A stretch of DNA of 64,000 bases from Xanthostigma xanthostigma. Its lineage: Eukaryota > Arthropoda > Insecta > Raphidioptera > Raphidiidae. This document shows positions 21,382 to 31,533 of this stretch, piece by piece. A program made the position numbers and the translations under genes. Location: the NCBI GenBank assembly GCA_963575645.1, contig OY754465.1, positions 56,567,901-56,631,900 on the forward strand, given 5' to 3'. Position 1 is the first letter of the stretch. Each line of letters opens with the position of its first letter. A model generated the notes under the pieces. It ran no database searches. It was not told the DNA's origin and was given only the letters and a program-made list of their open reading frames with translations.

Positions 21382-22041
21382 TCTATACTAATATATAAAG
21401 CTGAAGAGTTTGTTTGTTTGTTTGTTTGAACGCGCTAATCTCAGAAACTGCTGGTTTGAATTGAAAAAAAAATTTTTTGTTGGATAGCCCATTTATCGAG
21501 GAAGGCTATAGGCTATATAATACTACGCAATGACTAATTGTAGCGGAACATCAATGAAAAATGTTGCAAGATGTACCTCAAAATTAGTCCGTTCGACAAA
21601 TATTATCAGGTGAAATGCCTTAACTATATATCGCAATATAAGCGCACGACGCTTACGGGTCGAATAGCTCAGTCGGTAGAGTGCAAGATTCCTAATGCCA
21701 GGGTTTTGGGTTCAAGCCCCACGTCGGCGAATATATATTTTTATTTCTTTTATTTTCTACATTGCTTTCTTCTAAGGCTTACATTTCAATTTTTTAAATT
21801 TTATTACGACTAACAAAAATTAAATATGTAAGTATTATATGTCTTGAAAGAAATTTTATTACTTAAAAAAAGTATATAAATACTGCTTTTTAACGACAAA
21901 AACTTTTGAACGGTAACTCCGATCATTATAAAGTTTGGACACAACATTTATCTCGGTAAACTAAGATGAATGTGCGTACTCATGTCCCTTTCTTCCCCAT
22001 TCGTTCTTTTGCACCCGGGTGAAACCGGGCGGGACCGCTAA
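21382..22041 (+). mobile_element. Helitron family A, long form with tRNA-like module
   Basis: Starts A|TCTATACTAATATATAAAGC and ends CGGGCGGGACCGCTAA|T, preceded by hairpin CCCGGGTGAAACCGGG. At 660 bases it is the longest copy in the window. It contains a tRNA-like module at 21657-21730. An 80-residue frame crossing the module is not supported as a gene. Confidence 0.9.
21657..21730 (+). pseudogene. tRNA-Lys-like module inside Helitron A (divergent copy)
   Basis: A box AATAGCTCAGTCGGTAGAG, anticodon region GATTCCTAATGCCAGGG (anticodon position CCT), B box GGGTTCAAGCCCCACG. The anticodon differs from the GTC of the other three modules, so the modules drifted or were captured more than once. 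Acceptor pairing is broken. Confidence 0.72.
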
Positions 22042-22630
22042 TTATTAATATAGCTATGCATACAACTGAATAATCAGGCATATCCTCGGCAGACATATTG
22101 AATTTAACACGCGCTATAACAAACGTAAACAGATGAATCGTAGACTTCGATTGTTTCAACCAAGCATGAAACTGATCAACGAGTGCACAGAATGGAAGTT
22201 AATGAAAATAATTGTTGGAGTGTCGTTAGTTCTGAATGAATTTAATTGAAAGAATGTAATCTAAGTAAAGTAAGTGCTTGGTGCAGTCGTTTGATGACCA
22301 CAGGGTGACAATTTCCGGTCTGCTGCTTAACTCATTGTTGCGAGCATGCTGTGGTACGCGAACAAGCCGTTCGTAGCGCTTGTGTTGCGTTAGAATTAGG
22401 TGATGCCACTCGTTGCTTAAAGGACATTAAATTAGTTCGACGAATTGATGAAAGTTTGTCTACTTGAGACGGTAGACTTGATTGAAAAGGGTAAAAAATT
22501 ATGGAGCATACAAATTAGCATTGTTTTTTGTACAATTTCCACGTTTTTTTGCAATTTAGCTTGAAAAGTGGTCTTTTTCAATGTAAAACTATCATTTATT
22601 TTTGTTTGAGTTCAATCTAATGTCCTAGAT
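22042..22630. other. No recognised feature
   Basis: Moderate complexity, not repeated in the window. No frame with recognisable motifs. Confidence 0.35.
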
Positions 22631-23862
22631 CAGTGTTTTTCCATTTTTTTCATGGCGCGACCCCCTTAGTATGAAAAAATATTTTGAGTCCTCCTTTCCG
22701 CTGTTCCTAAGCAGTATTGTGTATTTTATTATATTACAAATATCAAATCTGTACAACATTTTTATTTATTTTCATAGTGAGATATTATTTAGATATCAGT
22801 TACCTATACAGGGTGAGTCAGACCACCCGTATCAGTCGTTTTTTTCGAAAACGGTTAGTCGTAGAGAGTTGTCTCAAAAATCTGTATTATAAAAGCCCTA
22901 ATGAAGAATCGAATGGTGATATTTTTTCCCCCCGGAAAGATCAGCTTCCCTGTTAGTTTGCTCCGGAATGTTCAGAACTCCGGAATGTTAAATGGCACGA
23001 TAGGTCGAAAGTGGTATTGTTGAAAAGATCTTTAAAAAATAAGCAAGTTTTGTAGGACATTTTTTTTTTGTTACTGCCACCCCTGTTAAGTAATATTCGT
23101 TTGAAATTATTAAATTAACATGTAAGAATAACAAACTTAATTTTAAAAGTTGGCATTTAAAATCTAGTTACCTAATTAAACAATGTCACAAATGTTCAAA
23201 CTGTCTTCAATTTACTTCTAAATACTGCAGAGCTCTTCTAGATATGTTATGAGTACCTGGAAGTATTTTCCGACAAAAAAAAACAATTGCAATTATTGAA
23301 AACTTATTGTGACATTGTTTAATTAGGTAACTAGATTTTAAATGCCGACTGTTTTGTTATGTTAATTAATAATTTCAAACGAATATTACTTAACAGGGGT
23401 GGCAGTAACAAAAAAAAATGTCCTACAAAACTTGCTTATTTTTTAAAGATCTTTTCTTTCGACCTATCGTGTCATTTAACATTCCGGAGTTCTGAACATT
23501 CCGGAGCAAACTAACAGGGAAGCTGACCTTTCCGGGGGGAAAAAATATCACCATTCGATTCTTCATTAGGGTTTTTATAATACAGATTTTTGAGACAACT
23601 CTCTACGACTAATCGTTTTCGAAAGAAACGACTGATACGGGTGGTCTGACTCACCCTGTATACATAAATAAGTACCTAAAACAGACCTGGATTAATTTTG
23701 TTAATTTGTATTAGTCTACAATAAATGTCCTTTGATTAACATTTTCTTAATAAAGATATTTTTTTAAACTTTGTTTTTTTTTTAACTGAGGCTTCGCGAT
23801 CCTCCCTTATAGAGGCTTTGCGACCTCCCAAGGGGTCGCGACCTACACTTTGAAAAACACTG
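22631..23862. mobile_element. hAT-type element carrying a nested mariner-type foldback
   Basis: Ends CAGTGTTTTTCCATTT...GGCGCGACCCC and inverse GGGGTCGCGACC...GAAAAACACTG. Flanking 8-mers TCCTAGAT and TTTTAGAT agree at 6 of 8. Most of the element is an 850-base foldback inserted at TA (22809-23658). No transposase remains. Confidence 0.72.
22809..23658. mobile_element. Mariner-type MITE, about 360-base inverted arms
   Basis: CAGGGTGAGTCAGACCACCC and its inverse at the ends, TA on both sides. The arms match for about 360 bases (for example TTCCGGAGCAAACTAACAGGG, GGGGTGGCAGTAACAAA). The centre of about 130 bases is unrelated and non-coding. The two frames in the left arm are mirror images of right-arm sequence, not genes. 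Confidence 0.85.
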
Positions 23863-24004
23863 TTTTAGATGACAGGGAGTTTGTGAATGACATTAGACTG
23901 CTCCTGATGAATAGAAACTAATTTTATGATCACAATCTAAGGTCATTGTCAAATCAATTTTTTTGACAATCCTTCCTGCAACCCAGCATAATAAATTGTT
24001 GAAG

Positions 24005-24790
24005 AGTTCTGTTACCATTCCAATTTCCAACCCACAAGTGAGGAATGCTACTATAGTTTAGGTCAAAAATCACTTTTCAAAATCTTACAATATTTTTTTC
24101 GTTTTGAGGTCTCCCGAATCCAAAAAACACATTTTTGGAAAAACTCTGTGCGTCTGTTAGTCTGTGAGCACGATACAGGCCAAACGGATGAATGGATTGA
24201 AACCAAATTTTGAGAGGATGTTTGGTATGCTAATATGAAGAGCACTATTGTTTTTGTGGAAAATCGGCGCATGCGCAGAAGAGATATATGCAATAACGGT
24301 GTTTTTTATATAATGATGGTATACTTTTCATAACGGCTTATTTTATTTACTTTCTCAAGAAAGTTTTGTTAAAAATGAGTTTCGTAGTTTCGTAAAAATT
24401 AAAAAAAATTAGCTATTCTTTTGTTCTGTAGATCTGTCAGAAATAAACTAGTTAAGCATGCTTTGATTATGTTTTAGAACACATTATGTAATTTTTTAAC
24501 TTTATAGTTTCGGACATATTTTGAAAATAAAAAAAAGCAGTGGTTCTTTTGTTTTGTAGATTTATGTGTACGCATGCTTTGATTAATTTTTTCATAACGT
24601 ATATTATTATGTAGGTAACCATGGCAACGAGTATAGCAATTAAATATATTGAATACTAGCCACTAGTCACCTCATGCGATATCAGAAATTTTATTTTTTT
24701 ATTATACCATATCAAATGTCAATATTTTTGAAGTTGGAAAGATCCCGTCGCCCTGCAATTGGCTGGAACTTTTTTTGTAAACACGCTGTA
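24005..24790 (+). repeat. Dispersed repeat D, longest plus-strand copy
   Basis: Contains CCGAATCCAAAAAACACAT, GAGCACGATACAGGCCAAAC, GAAGAGCACTATTGTTTTTG and AATCGGCGCATGCGCAGAAG. Related copies: 39926-40040 (minus), 52900-53540 (minus) and 59062-59228 (plus). The long copies also share the ATTGGCTGGAACTT / GTGAGGTGATGCGG end segments. No coding sequence and no clear termini. Confidence 0.65.
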
Positions 24791-25279
24791 TCCATATTAT
24801 GTAAATAGACGTGATATGCATTTCATGAACAGAATCACAGTATCTAATCTGTCACACAAAACGGTACCGATTCAACGCGTTTCATGCCAAACAAAAGTCA
24901 AATAACAAACATAAAGTCATTGCAGTGTTAGACTGTGACAGTTCAACATGACCATAATGCTGAACCATTGAGATAGAATTATGTCTTGTAACGTTCCGAT
25001 CATTAATCTTCATTTTGTTATTATCAGACTGAGAGATTTGTTGTGGTTGTTATGTTGGTAACGCGCGCAAAGGTGTGAATCCAAGGAGTATAGCTCTAAG
25101 TAAGTTATATATCACCGCATCGTCTGCGATCAAAATAATTTTGGGGATTCATTTAGACATAATTATTTTACGTCCAGATTCTCTTCTCGGTTTCTGGACT
25201 TTAGGCCGCGATCCATTGGTTTTACAACTGTAGACATTATCAAAGGCGATGTGGCAGTCGACGAAGTGTCCTTCTAGAG
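24791..25279. other. No recognised feature
   Basis: AT-rich, no convincing frame. The minus-strand frame at 25149-25460 runs into the adjacent MITE and is not a gene. Confidence 0.35.
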
Positions 25280-25690
25280 GGCCGCTGCACACGAGGCTGG
25301 AAACACTGCCTGGACTTCTGCTGGCCGGCAGGCTGGATACGAAGCTGAAAATGACGTCACTGCCAGTTCGCCTGCTATAGATCACAAGATAGATTTTAAA
25401 ATTAGAACAGGAGCTATTTTGTTCTTGCCAGGTCCTCTGCTTGCTCTGAGCACGAACCAATCAGGAAACAGTATCTTGTCACGTGGGCGACATAAACGAA
25501 CGTCAACAAACCAACATGGCGTCATTCTGCCCAGAGTCAGACAACAGACACGTTTTGCTCTGTATTTATATTTGAATTGTTACTGCACGCGCACCAGATC
25601 CATCCACAAAACAATCTTGAAAAGACGTCTCATGTGAAACGAGCACATAAAAGCAATTAAGAAAATTAGTAGTCAAATGTAGCAAGGAAT

Positions 25691-25909
25691 GATGAAAATG
25701 ACAAAGAAATCCTTTCCAAAATGTTTATTTTCAATTAATTAATTAAGCTCTTTCGGACAATTATTAGTCCATCTTCAGAAAAGTTTTTTTATAATCATTA
25801 AAATTATCAAAACTTAAAAACTATCTGGTTGGCTAATAATTGTCCGAAAGCGCTTAATTAATTAATTGAAAATAAACATTTTGGAAAGGATTTCTTTGTC
25901 ATTTTCATC
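25691..25909. repeat. Palindromic repeat with CTGAAGA/GAAA boxes
   Basis: GATGAAAATGACAAAGAAATC and its inverse form the ends; the arms are about 90 bases. The minus strand of the left arm reads CTGAAGATGGACTAATAATT then GTCCGAAAG, a small stem between a CTGAAGA box and a GAAA box. The 13-base direct repeat around the whole inserted block fits a retroelement-type target duplication. Confidence 0.65.
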
Positions 25910-25941
25910 TAAATTTTTCCAAATTTATGTGCGTATTAAAT

Positions 25942-26438
25942 AATTGGGCTTTTGAATGAAATTTTTTTTTGTCGTAAATGGAAAGATCGTATATAAGTTT
26001 TATAACAAAACTATTTTTCTTTTTTTTATTTTCGTTATAATTCAAAAGTTATATCAAATTAAAAATAAATTTTTGTACCCAGTTCCGAGAACGCGCCGAC
26101 ATTTCCCGAACATAATGTGACGTCATAATGGTAAAATGTATATACGCAGTATACTATCAATGGCTTCTACATGTGTATTGACTAACACATGTAGAAGCCA
26201 CTGATAGTATACTGCGTATATACATTTTACCGTTATGACGTCACAACTGTCAAAAACAATTTTAGTGCGTTTGCAGTCACGTGATTTTTTTAAATATTTT
26301 ATCAATTTTAAATTGCTTATAATTAATTTAACAAAAGTTTTTTGAAAGTTTTTCGCATCGATTATCTATATTATTTATAATAAAGTTTTAAAATACAATA
26401 AAAAAATCGATAATTATTTTTTTTTCAAAAGCCTAATT
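25942..26438. mobile_element. MITE-2, copy 2 (most complete palindrome)
   Basis: AATTGGGCTTTTGAATG at the left and inverse at the right. The core is a near-perfect palindrome: ATGACGTCA-type boxes, then ATGTATATACGCAGTATACT and CTACATGTG repeated in inverse around TATTGACTA. The two CRE-like octamers lie at about 26119 and 26237. It ends exactly at the 13-base repeat that flanks the block. Confidence 0.8.
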
Positions 26439-26487
26439 GTAGCAAGGAATCTAACGGCAAATCCAGTCTCGTGTGCAGCGGCCTTAA

Positions 26488-27218
26488 ATGTGTGAATGAC
26501 TGCTGTTCCCCCTTCTTTTATGCTCAACGTGCTAGTGTTCTCTGCTCGGTCGTAGTTTCCTCTTCTGTGATTGGTCGTTCCACTCAGTGGCTTGGTATGG
26601 CTCCAGTGTCGGTGTCCAGATTTTAGTTAGATTGAAGCCTTGCCCACTTCTCCACACAAGCGTCTCCGTATACTAATCTTACTTCCTGTGAAAAGTAGAG
26701 CGCCTGCGCAGTAGAGTGTCAGGACCATTGAAATAGAATATCTCGACCATTGAGATAGAATATCTCAATGGTCAGGACTGTCATTTCTCCACTGCTCCTG
26801 TAACGCATGCGCATAACGGATCGAGTACAAATAAGTGAGATAGAAGTATGCAATTGCTGTCTCTCTTGGTGGGCAAAACTTCCACTTACGAGAACTAGCA
26901 ATATAGGAGTATTAAATATGGTGGCGAAGCTTGAAATTCATGAATCTCAGATTGACTGTTCTCAATTATTCTTCTCGTCTGTACTCCTTGCGGTTCGGTA
27001 GAGAACGTTGACGTTCTGTACTTGCCTTTATAGTTCAAAAGCAGCGTCAGTATAACTTCCACGTAACACCTCCACATGTTGTTAACTATTCAATCTCGAC
27101 ACATTTAAAAATCAAAATATGTTTACGTCTGTTTTGAACAGATAGCAAATGTCAATCAGCATATGAATAGAAAAAAAAACTATAACATCTTACAGTTGTA
27201 TAAGCTAAGGTAAATATA
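26488..27218. other. Mostly unique-looking DNA; small hairpin at 26715-26777
   Basis: CAGGACCATTGAAATAGAAT, GACCATTGAGATAGAATATC and the inverse ATCTCAATGGTCAGGAC form a compact hairpin. The rest (CTCTGCTCGGTCGTAGTTTC, GCTCCAGTGTCGGTGTCC) is not repeated here. No frame with a recognisable protein. Confidence 0.4.
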
Positions 27219-27845
27219 CAGTGTGGTCACTTAAGTGTGCAACATATGGGAAAATTTTTAATTAAATGCACAACCAAAATACAAATATTGCCAAAAGTTG
27301 GTGCATGTCCGATAATCATTTTAGGTGCTCTTAGAATTGTTGAAACTCAAACAGCATACAGGGTGGGTCAAAAAATATAAAAATTGTACAAGAGTAAAGT
27401 GCCCTTATTTAAAAAAAATCAGCGGAATGTTATAAGAAAAAGTTGTTTAGAATTAAAAGTTATGCCCAAATACTAAAACATGGCCTTCTAAGAAAAAAAA
27501 AATTTTTTTGAAAAACCAAAATTATAATTTTTTTGTAATTTTTTTTTTATACTTACCTACCTTAAACACACTAATGAATTATTCAAAATCAAATCAATTT
27601 CGCATAACTTTGTTCAAATTCAGGCATATTTGTAAAATTAACTTAGATTTTTAATTTTTTATGGAATCACAAACTTTGTTTGTTGCAACGATATTAAACA
27701 CCCTGTATGCTGTTAGAGTTTCAACAATTCTAAGAGCACCTAAAATGATTATCGGACATGCACCAACTTTTGACAATATTTGTATTTTGGTTGTGCATTT
27801 AATTAAAAATTTTCCCATATGTTGCACACTTAAATGACCACACTG
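27219..27845. mobile_element. Palindromic mariner-type MITE, split at its dyad axis
   Basis: CAGTGTGGTCACTTAAGTGTG and inverse at the ends, TA on both sides (27217-27218, 27846-27847). The two arms are 138 bases each and differ at only a few positions. Their meeting point CAGCA-TA-TGCTG is where a second TA element (27359-27705) lies. Without the insert this is an almost perfect palindrome of about 278 bases. Confidence 0.88.
27359..27705. mobile_element. TA-flanked mariner-type MITE with CAGGGTG ends
   Basis: CAGGGTGGGTCAAAAAATAT at the left and inverse ...AAACACCCTG at the right; only about 8 terminal bases are inverted repeats. TA lies at 27357-27358 and 27706-27707. The interior is A/T-rich and non-coding. 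The same CAGGGTG tip marks the elements at 4703 and 22809. Confidence 0.8.
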
Positions 27846-27867
27846 TATATATAATTAAAAATTGATG

Positions 27868-28837
27868 CAGTGGCGATTTTTTTGTCTTACCTATTTTTAG
27901 ATAACATTAACCGTTTACGAGAAAAGTGCAAAAAACCGATACTTTCGACTTTTGACCTTAAATAAATTTTGAAGCAGTTGCAGGATCGGTGGGAAATTTT
28001 GATATTTTTTATTTGTAATAGTGTACTTAAGACCTGCACCAATTTTCAGCTGTATGCGAATTATAGTAAATTGAAATGTTTATTTTGACTGGACCACAAA
28101 TAATCGAAACTGTTGGTGGTATCAAAATTACGATATTTCAGTATATCTGAATTTCATTTCATTTTCTTATTAATGAAATATAGCATAGAGCGAGTGTCAA
28201 CGCCTAAATCCCTAAACTTGTTCTTTTTCTCTCTTTTATTACTAACAAAAAAACGTAAAGGTGGCACTTCACATGGCTATTTGTGTTCGCTATTGGGTGT
28301 TTGTTGTATTTGGCAAAATATATGACGTTCAAGACAAACATGCAAATAGAGGCAAATACGACCATCCACACATGCAGTCAAATAACAAACACACAAGGTT
28401 CAAAATTCCAGGAATTTTAGCACTATTTCATTGTCCCAATTCATTTTCAATAGTAATTGTTCCAGTTCTCGCTCTCAGCACAAACACAAAAATACTGCAC
28501 GTCCGTACAGGTTCACGTCGCGTGCGCTTCTGAATATGGCCATTGTGTGGACGGTTTATTTGCGTATTTGCCTATTTGACTCCTTTGATGTATCTCGAAA
28601 AACCGACAAGCGCACGGTAACGCGTATTTGGTATTAGCCTTATTTGTCAAATAGGCAAATAAGGCCAACACTTTGTCAAATAGACTGTCCACACTTGGTA
28701 ATTGTTTGCCAAATACCTACAAATAGCCATGTGAAGTGCCGGTATAAAAATCTATACATTCTGGGAAAGGTCACGGCGAGGTCGAACAAAACTTAAGGTC
28801 GCCCGATGGCTTACCTACTCTTATAGCGTCGCCACTG
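27868..28837. mobile_element. hAT-like element with CAGTGGCG ends, nested insert
   Basis: CAGTGGCGATTTTTTTG at the left and inverse AGCGTCGCCACTG at the right. Flanking 8-mers AATTGATG and AATTAAGT agree only in part (5 of 8), so the boundaries are likely but the duplication is weak. A 478-base inverted-repeat element (28263-28740) lies within. Confidence 0.55.
28263..28740. mobile_element. TIR element with GGCACTTCACATGGC ends
   Basis: GGCACTTCACATGGCTATTTG and its exact inverse at the other end. GGT flanks both sides (28260-28262, 28741-28743), a possible 3-base duplication. Runs of CAAATAG / CTATTTG recur inside. The two open frames on the plus strand carry no domain. Superfamily unknown. 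Confidence 0.7.
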
Positions 28838-29218
28838 AATTAAGTATGGAAAAAAAGCACTTAAAAAACGGATAAGCTGTATTTAACATCCGTAAATACG
28901 AGTCGGTTATAAAAACTTGTTGGTGTAATGTTTTCCTGGCAGATATAACTACTAAATATGCATATTTAAATGATAATATTATTATTTATATATTGTGTAT
29001 TAGTTGTGTGTAAAAGTGCTTTGAAGTTAGAAGACGTCGCCGCTGCCTGCTCGAGACTCGAACCACGCACTGAACACAACCTGTTGTACCTATCTGTAAG
29101 CACTTACATTTGTCAGACCGATTGTAATTATAATATTATTGTATTCATAACGCTGGAGATAATTTTATGCATCAACACATAATAGACATACATTATTACA
29201 GCGTGATCGAGAAATAAC
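28838..29218. other. No recognised feature
   Basis: AT-rich. The frame at 28970-29182 shows no recognisable motif. Confidence 0.35.
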
Positions 29219-29627
29219 GGTCGCTGCACACGTAGCTGGATTTGACTACTAGCGCTGGTTTTCTCAATTGATTTTATGTGCTCGCTTCACACGAGACGTC
29301 GTTTCAAGCCTGTTTTGTAGATAGATCTGGTGCGCGCGCAGTAACAGTTCAAATATAAACACAGAGCTAAACGTAGCTGTTACCTGACTCTGATGTTGGT
29401 TTGTGGGCGTTTGTTCAAGTCGCCCACGTGACAAGATACTGATTTCTGAATTGGTTCTTGCTCAGAGCAAGCAGATGACCTAGCAAGAAAAATAGCCCCT
29501 GTTCTAATTTTAAAATATATCTTGTAAGCTAGCAGGTGAGCCCGCAGTGACGTCATTTCCATCCTCGTACCCAGCCTGCCGGCCAGCAGAAATCTAAGCA
29601 GTGTTTCCAGCCTCGTGTGCAGCGGCC
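29219..29627 (-). mobile_element. TTAA-type MITE family (copy 4)
   Basis: Minus orientation: right end CAGCCTCGTGTGCAGCGGCC is the family left end inverted; the left end is GGTCGCTGCACACGTAGC. CRE (TGACGTCA near 29547), CCAAT (inverse, ATTGGTTC) and CACGTG (near 29424) are intact. The flanks are CCTTTAG and ATAAC, so TTAA is lost on both sides. Confidence 0.8.
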
Positions 29628-30234
29628 TTTAGAGTTGGTATTCCTCACATTTGTTAGATATGTATCTCGAAAGTATTGTGTATAACTGTTAAAACTCGCT
29701 AACTCCCGTTTTTCCATAATGTCACAACTCTCCCAAAAAATATTGCTTTACAATGTAGATACTTAATTTACCATTTGTGAGATAAAATATAACGATATTA
29801 TTATACCTATAATAAATAAAAATTGTCGGAACATCTTTTTTTTAAGGCCAGATAGTTTTTAAGATCGATATTAGAGATTAAAAGGATTTGTGACAAAAAA
29901 CTTATCCGAAAAATCAATTAAAATCTGAAATTTAAAACTTCAACGTTCCTATCTAATCCTTTTCGTAACTCCATTATGTTGGATCTTCACGTGTTATTAG
30001 TAAAAGACGAGGACAAAACAGAAAATCCTTTTAAAACCACAATGTAAGTAAACTACATTAAAAATTAAATATCGTTCACTGATTATTTATAATAGGATTT
30101 GTCTATTTGTAGGTGTATTGTGTGTCGATAGGATGGCGTGGCCATTGATACCTTGTATCGATATTATGATTTATACTTCATAGAATTGTAGAACCTCGTG
30201 TCGAATATTCCAAGAAGCATATTACCATTCCTAC
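29628..30234. other. No recognised feature
   Basis: AT-rich; no convincing frame or repeat. Confidence 0.35.
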
Positions 30235-30769
30235 ATCACAAGTAGAGAATACAATCCCGAGAATGTTTTTCAATCCCGGGATCACGGGATTTTTGATGCG
30301 TAATCCCGGGGCTATCCCTGGACTACTCTTTGTGGTTTCTAATTGGCCTCAAATGAAAAAAACTTGAGTAATTTCTTAAAAAATGTTTTTAAAATCGTTG
30401 CACAACACAAATCACAATATAGTAAGAAAAGAAAATAGACAAAACAAAAAAATTGGTTGTCTGTAAAGTCGGTTTACGGACGATAGTTTTACGTGATAAC
30501 GTATTCCGTAATACATAACCTAAATTTATATAATAATTATAATAATTCGAATCTATGATATTGCATCTTGCGCTCCAAATTTAGGTTAATTTTATTTATT
30601 TAAATTACTCACCACCTATAATATAATTGTTTTTTTAACTTTCTTTCTTTCTTATTTATTTTAAGTCTCAAAGATTAGCTGTCATAATATTTTGAAAACA
30701 ATTGTTTCACTGTTTATATAAAATTCGTCAAAAAATTGATTTTTATAATGATAAAATTTGTATGAAAAC

Positions 30770-30990
30770 GATTTTTTCGAGAGATGAGACCTAGCTAAAA
30801 CGATTTTTTGCCCCCCAAAATCCCTTTTCAGTAAATTTCATCCAAATCGTTAGGGCCGTTTTCGAGAAAAGCACGCACAGGGTCAGGCGGAACGTTAGGA
30901 ACGTTACACTTTTTCGTGCATGCAGCCGGTGTTTTATCAATTTATAAGATTGGTGATTCATCAATTTATAAGACGTTATCACGTCAAAAA
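30770..30990. repeat. Dispersed repeat I inside hAT element
   Basis: CGAGAGATGAGACCTAGC, CCCCCCAAAATCCCTTTTCAG, CGTTAGGGCCGTTTTCGAG, then CACGCACAGGGTCAGGCGG and TTTATCAATTTATAAGA. The first half recurs inverted at 57604-57722 and the second half at 40439-40606. Confidence 0.65.
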
Positions 30991-31063
30991 AAATTTACTT
31001 TAGCAAGAAATCAAAAAGACAACACAAAAAAACTATTTAGAATTTAGAAAATACAATCGCCGA

Positions 31064-31303
31064 AATATCAAACCATCCAATGTTTTACTTCCAAGCCTGC
31101 TTCATAGTTTATTGCCAACATAAGCTGAAAACGCTCGATCAGGTTCTGCGCTCGTTGGAGGAATAGACAATAAGATACCTATATGCTGTTTCTAAGTGAT
31201 ATCCACGAACTCCTCCATTTTCGAACAGGCTTATTTCACGTCTAATACTATTTGCCAACCCTGATTCATTTTGTACTTGTACTTCAGGATCTGGAGATTT
31301 CAT
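31064..31303 (-). pseudogene. hAT transposase C-terminal dimerisation region (decayed)
   Basis: From about 31303 on the minus strand the frame reads REISLFENGGVRGYHLETAY then RYLIVYSSNERRT and a stop. The family pattern is SLFExxGxRGxxLExAYxYLLSIPPTSVExERxFS. After a frame change the next segment reads NKL, a stop, then SRLGSKTLDGLIF, matching the TKLRSRLxxKTLDxLxFLR end of the same domain. There are at least one frameshift and one internal stop. In active hAT transposases this region holds the dimer interface and the last catalytic Glu. The upstream catalytic domain is missing. This is the only trace of hAT enzyme I found in the window. Confidence 0.8.
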
Positions 31304-31533
31304 ATTCGTACATATCGTACGGCGTATTTAAAGATTGTTTTTTGTCGTTATGCGTAATAAATAATATTAATATAATCTAGGCAAGGTAATTGTCAAGGCG
31401 CAACGGATTACGGAATGCAAACTAGACCTGTTTTTGGCAATCCCGAAAATCCCAAGATTAGCCAAGTACGATCCCGGGATTTTCAGGACCAGAAAACGGC
31501 CGGGATCCCGAGATTGTATTCTCTAATCACAAG

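Larger units (their letters stand above)
25280..26483 (+). mobile_element. TTAA-flanked MITE (copy 3), interrupted
   Basis: Left end GGCCGCTGCACACGAGGCTGG; right end GTGTGCAGCGGCC directly followed by TTAA (26484-26487). The CRE TGACGTCA, CCAATCAG and CACGTG boxes are all intact in this copy. It is split at 25690 by a 747-base block (25691-26437) flanked by a 13-base exact direct repeat, TGTAGCAAGGAAT. The left TTAA is not preserved. Confidence 0.85.
30243..31525. mobile_element. hAT element with exact 8-bp duplication ATCACAAG
   Basis: Starts TAGAGAATACAATCCCGAG and ends GATTGTATTCTCTA. The 8-mer ATCACAAG is present at 30235-30242 and 31526-31533, an exact hAT target duplication. CGGGATCCCGGGATT-like palindromes lie near both ends. 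The minus strand at 31064-31303 encodes a decayed hAT transposase C-terminus. Repeat family I (30770-30990) is nested in the left half. Being 1283 bases, it is a deleted copy. Confidence 0.9.

Noticed and set aside
25149..25637. Open frames of 70-138 codons inside the TTAA MITE copies (also at 34037, 35669, 60588, 61073)
   Set aside because: The frames are not kept between copies, differ in start, stop and strand, and arise from the higher GC content of the element. No protein domain is seen.
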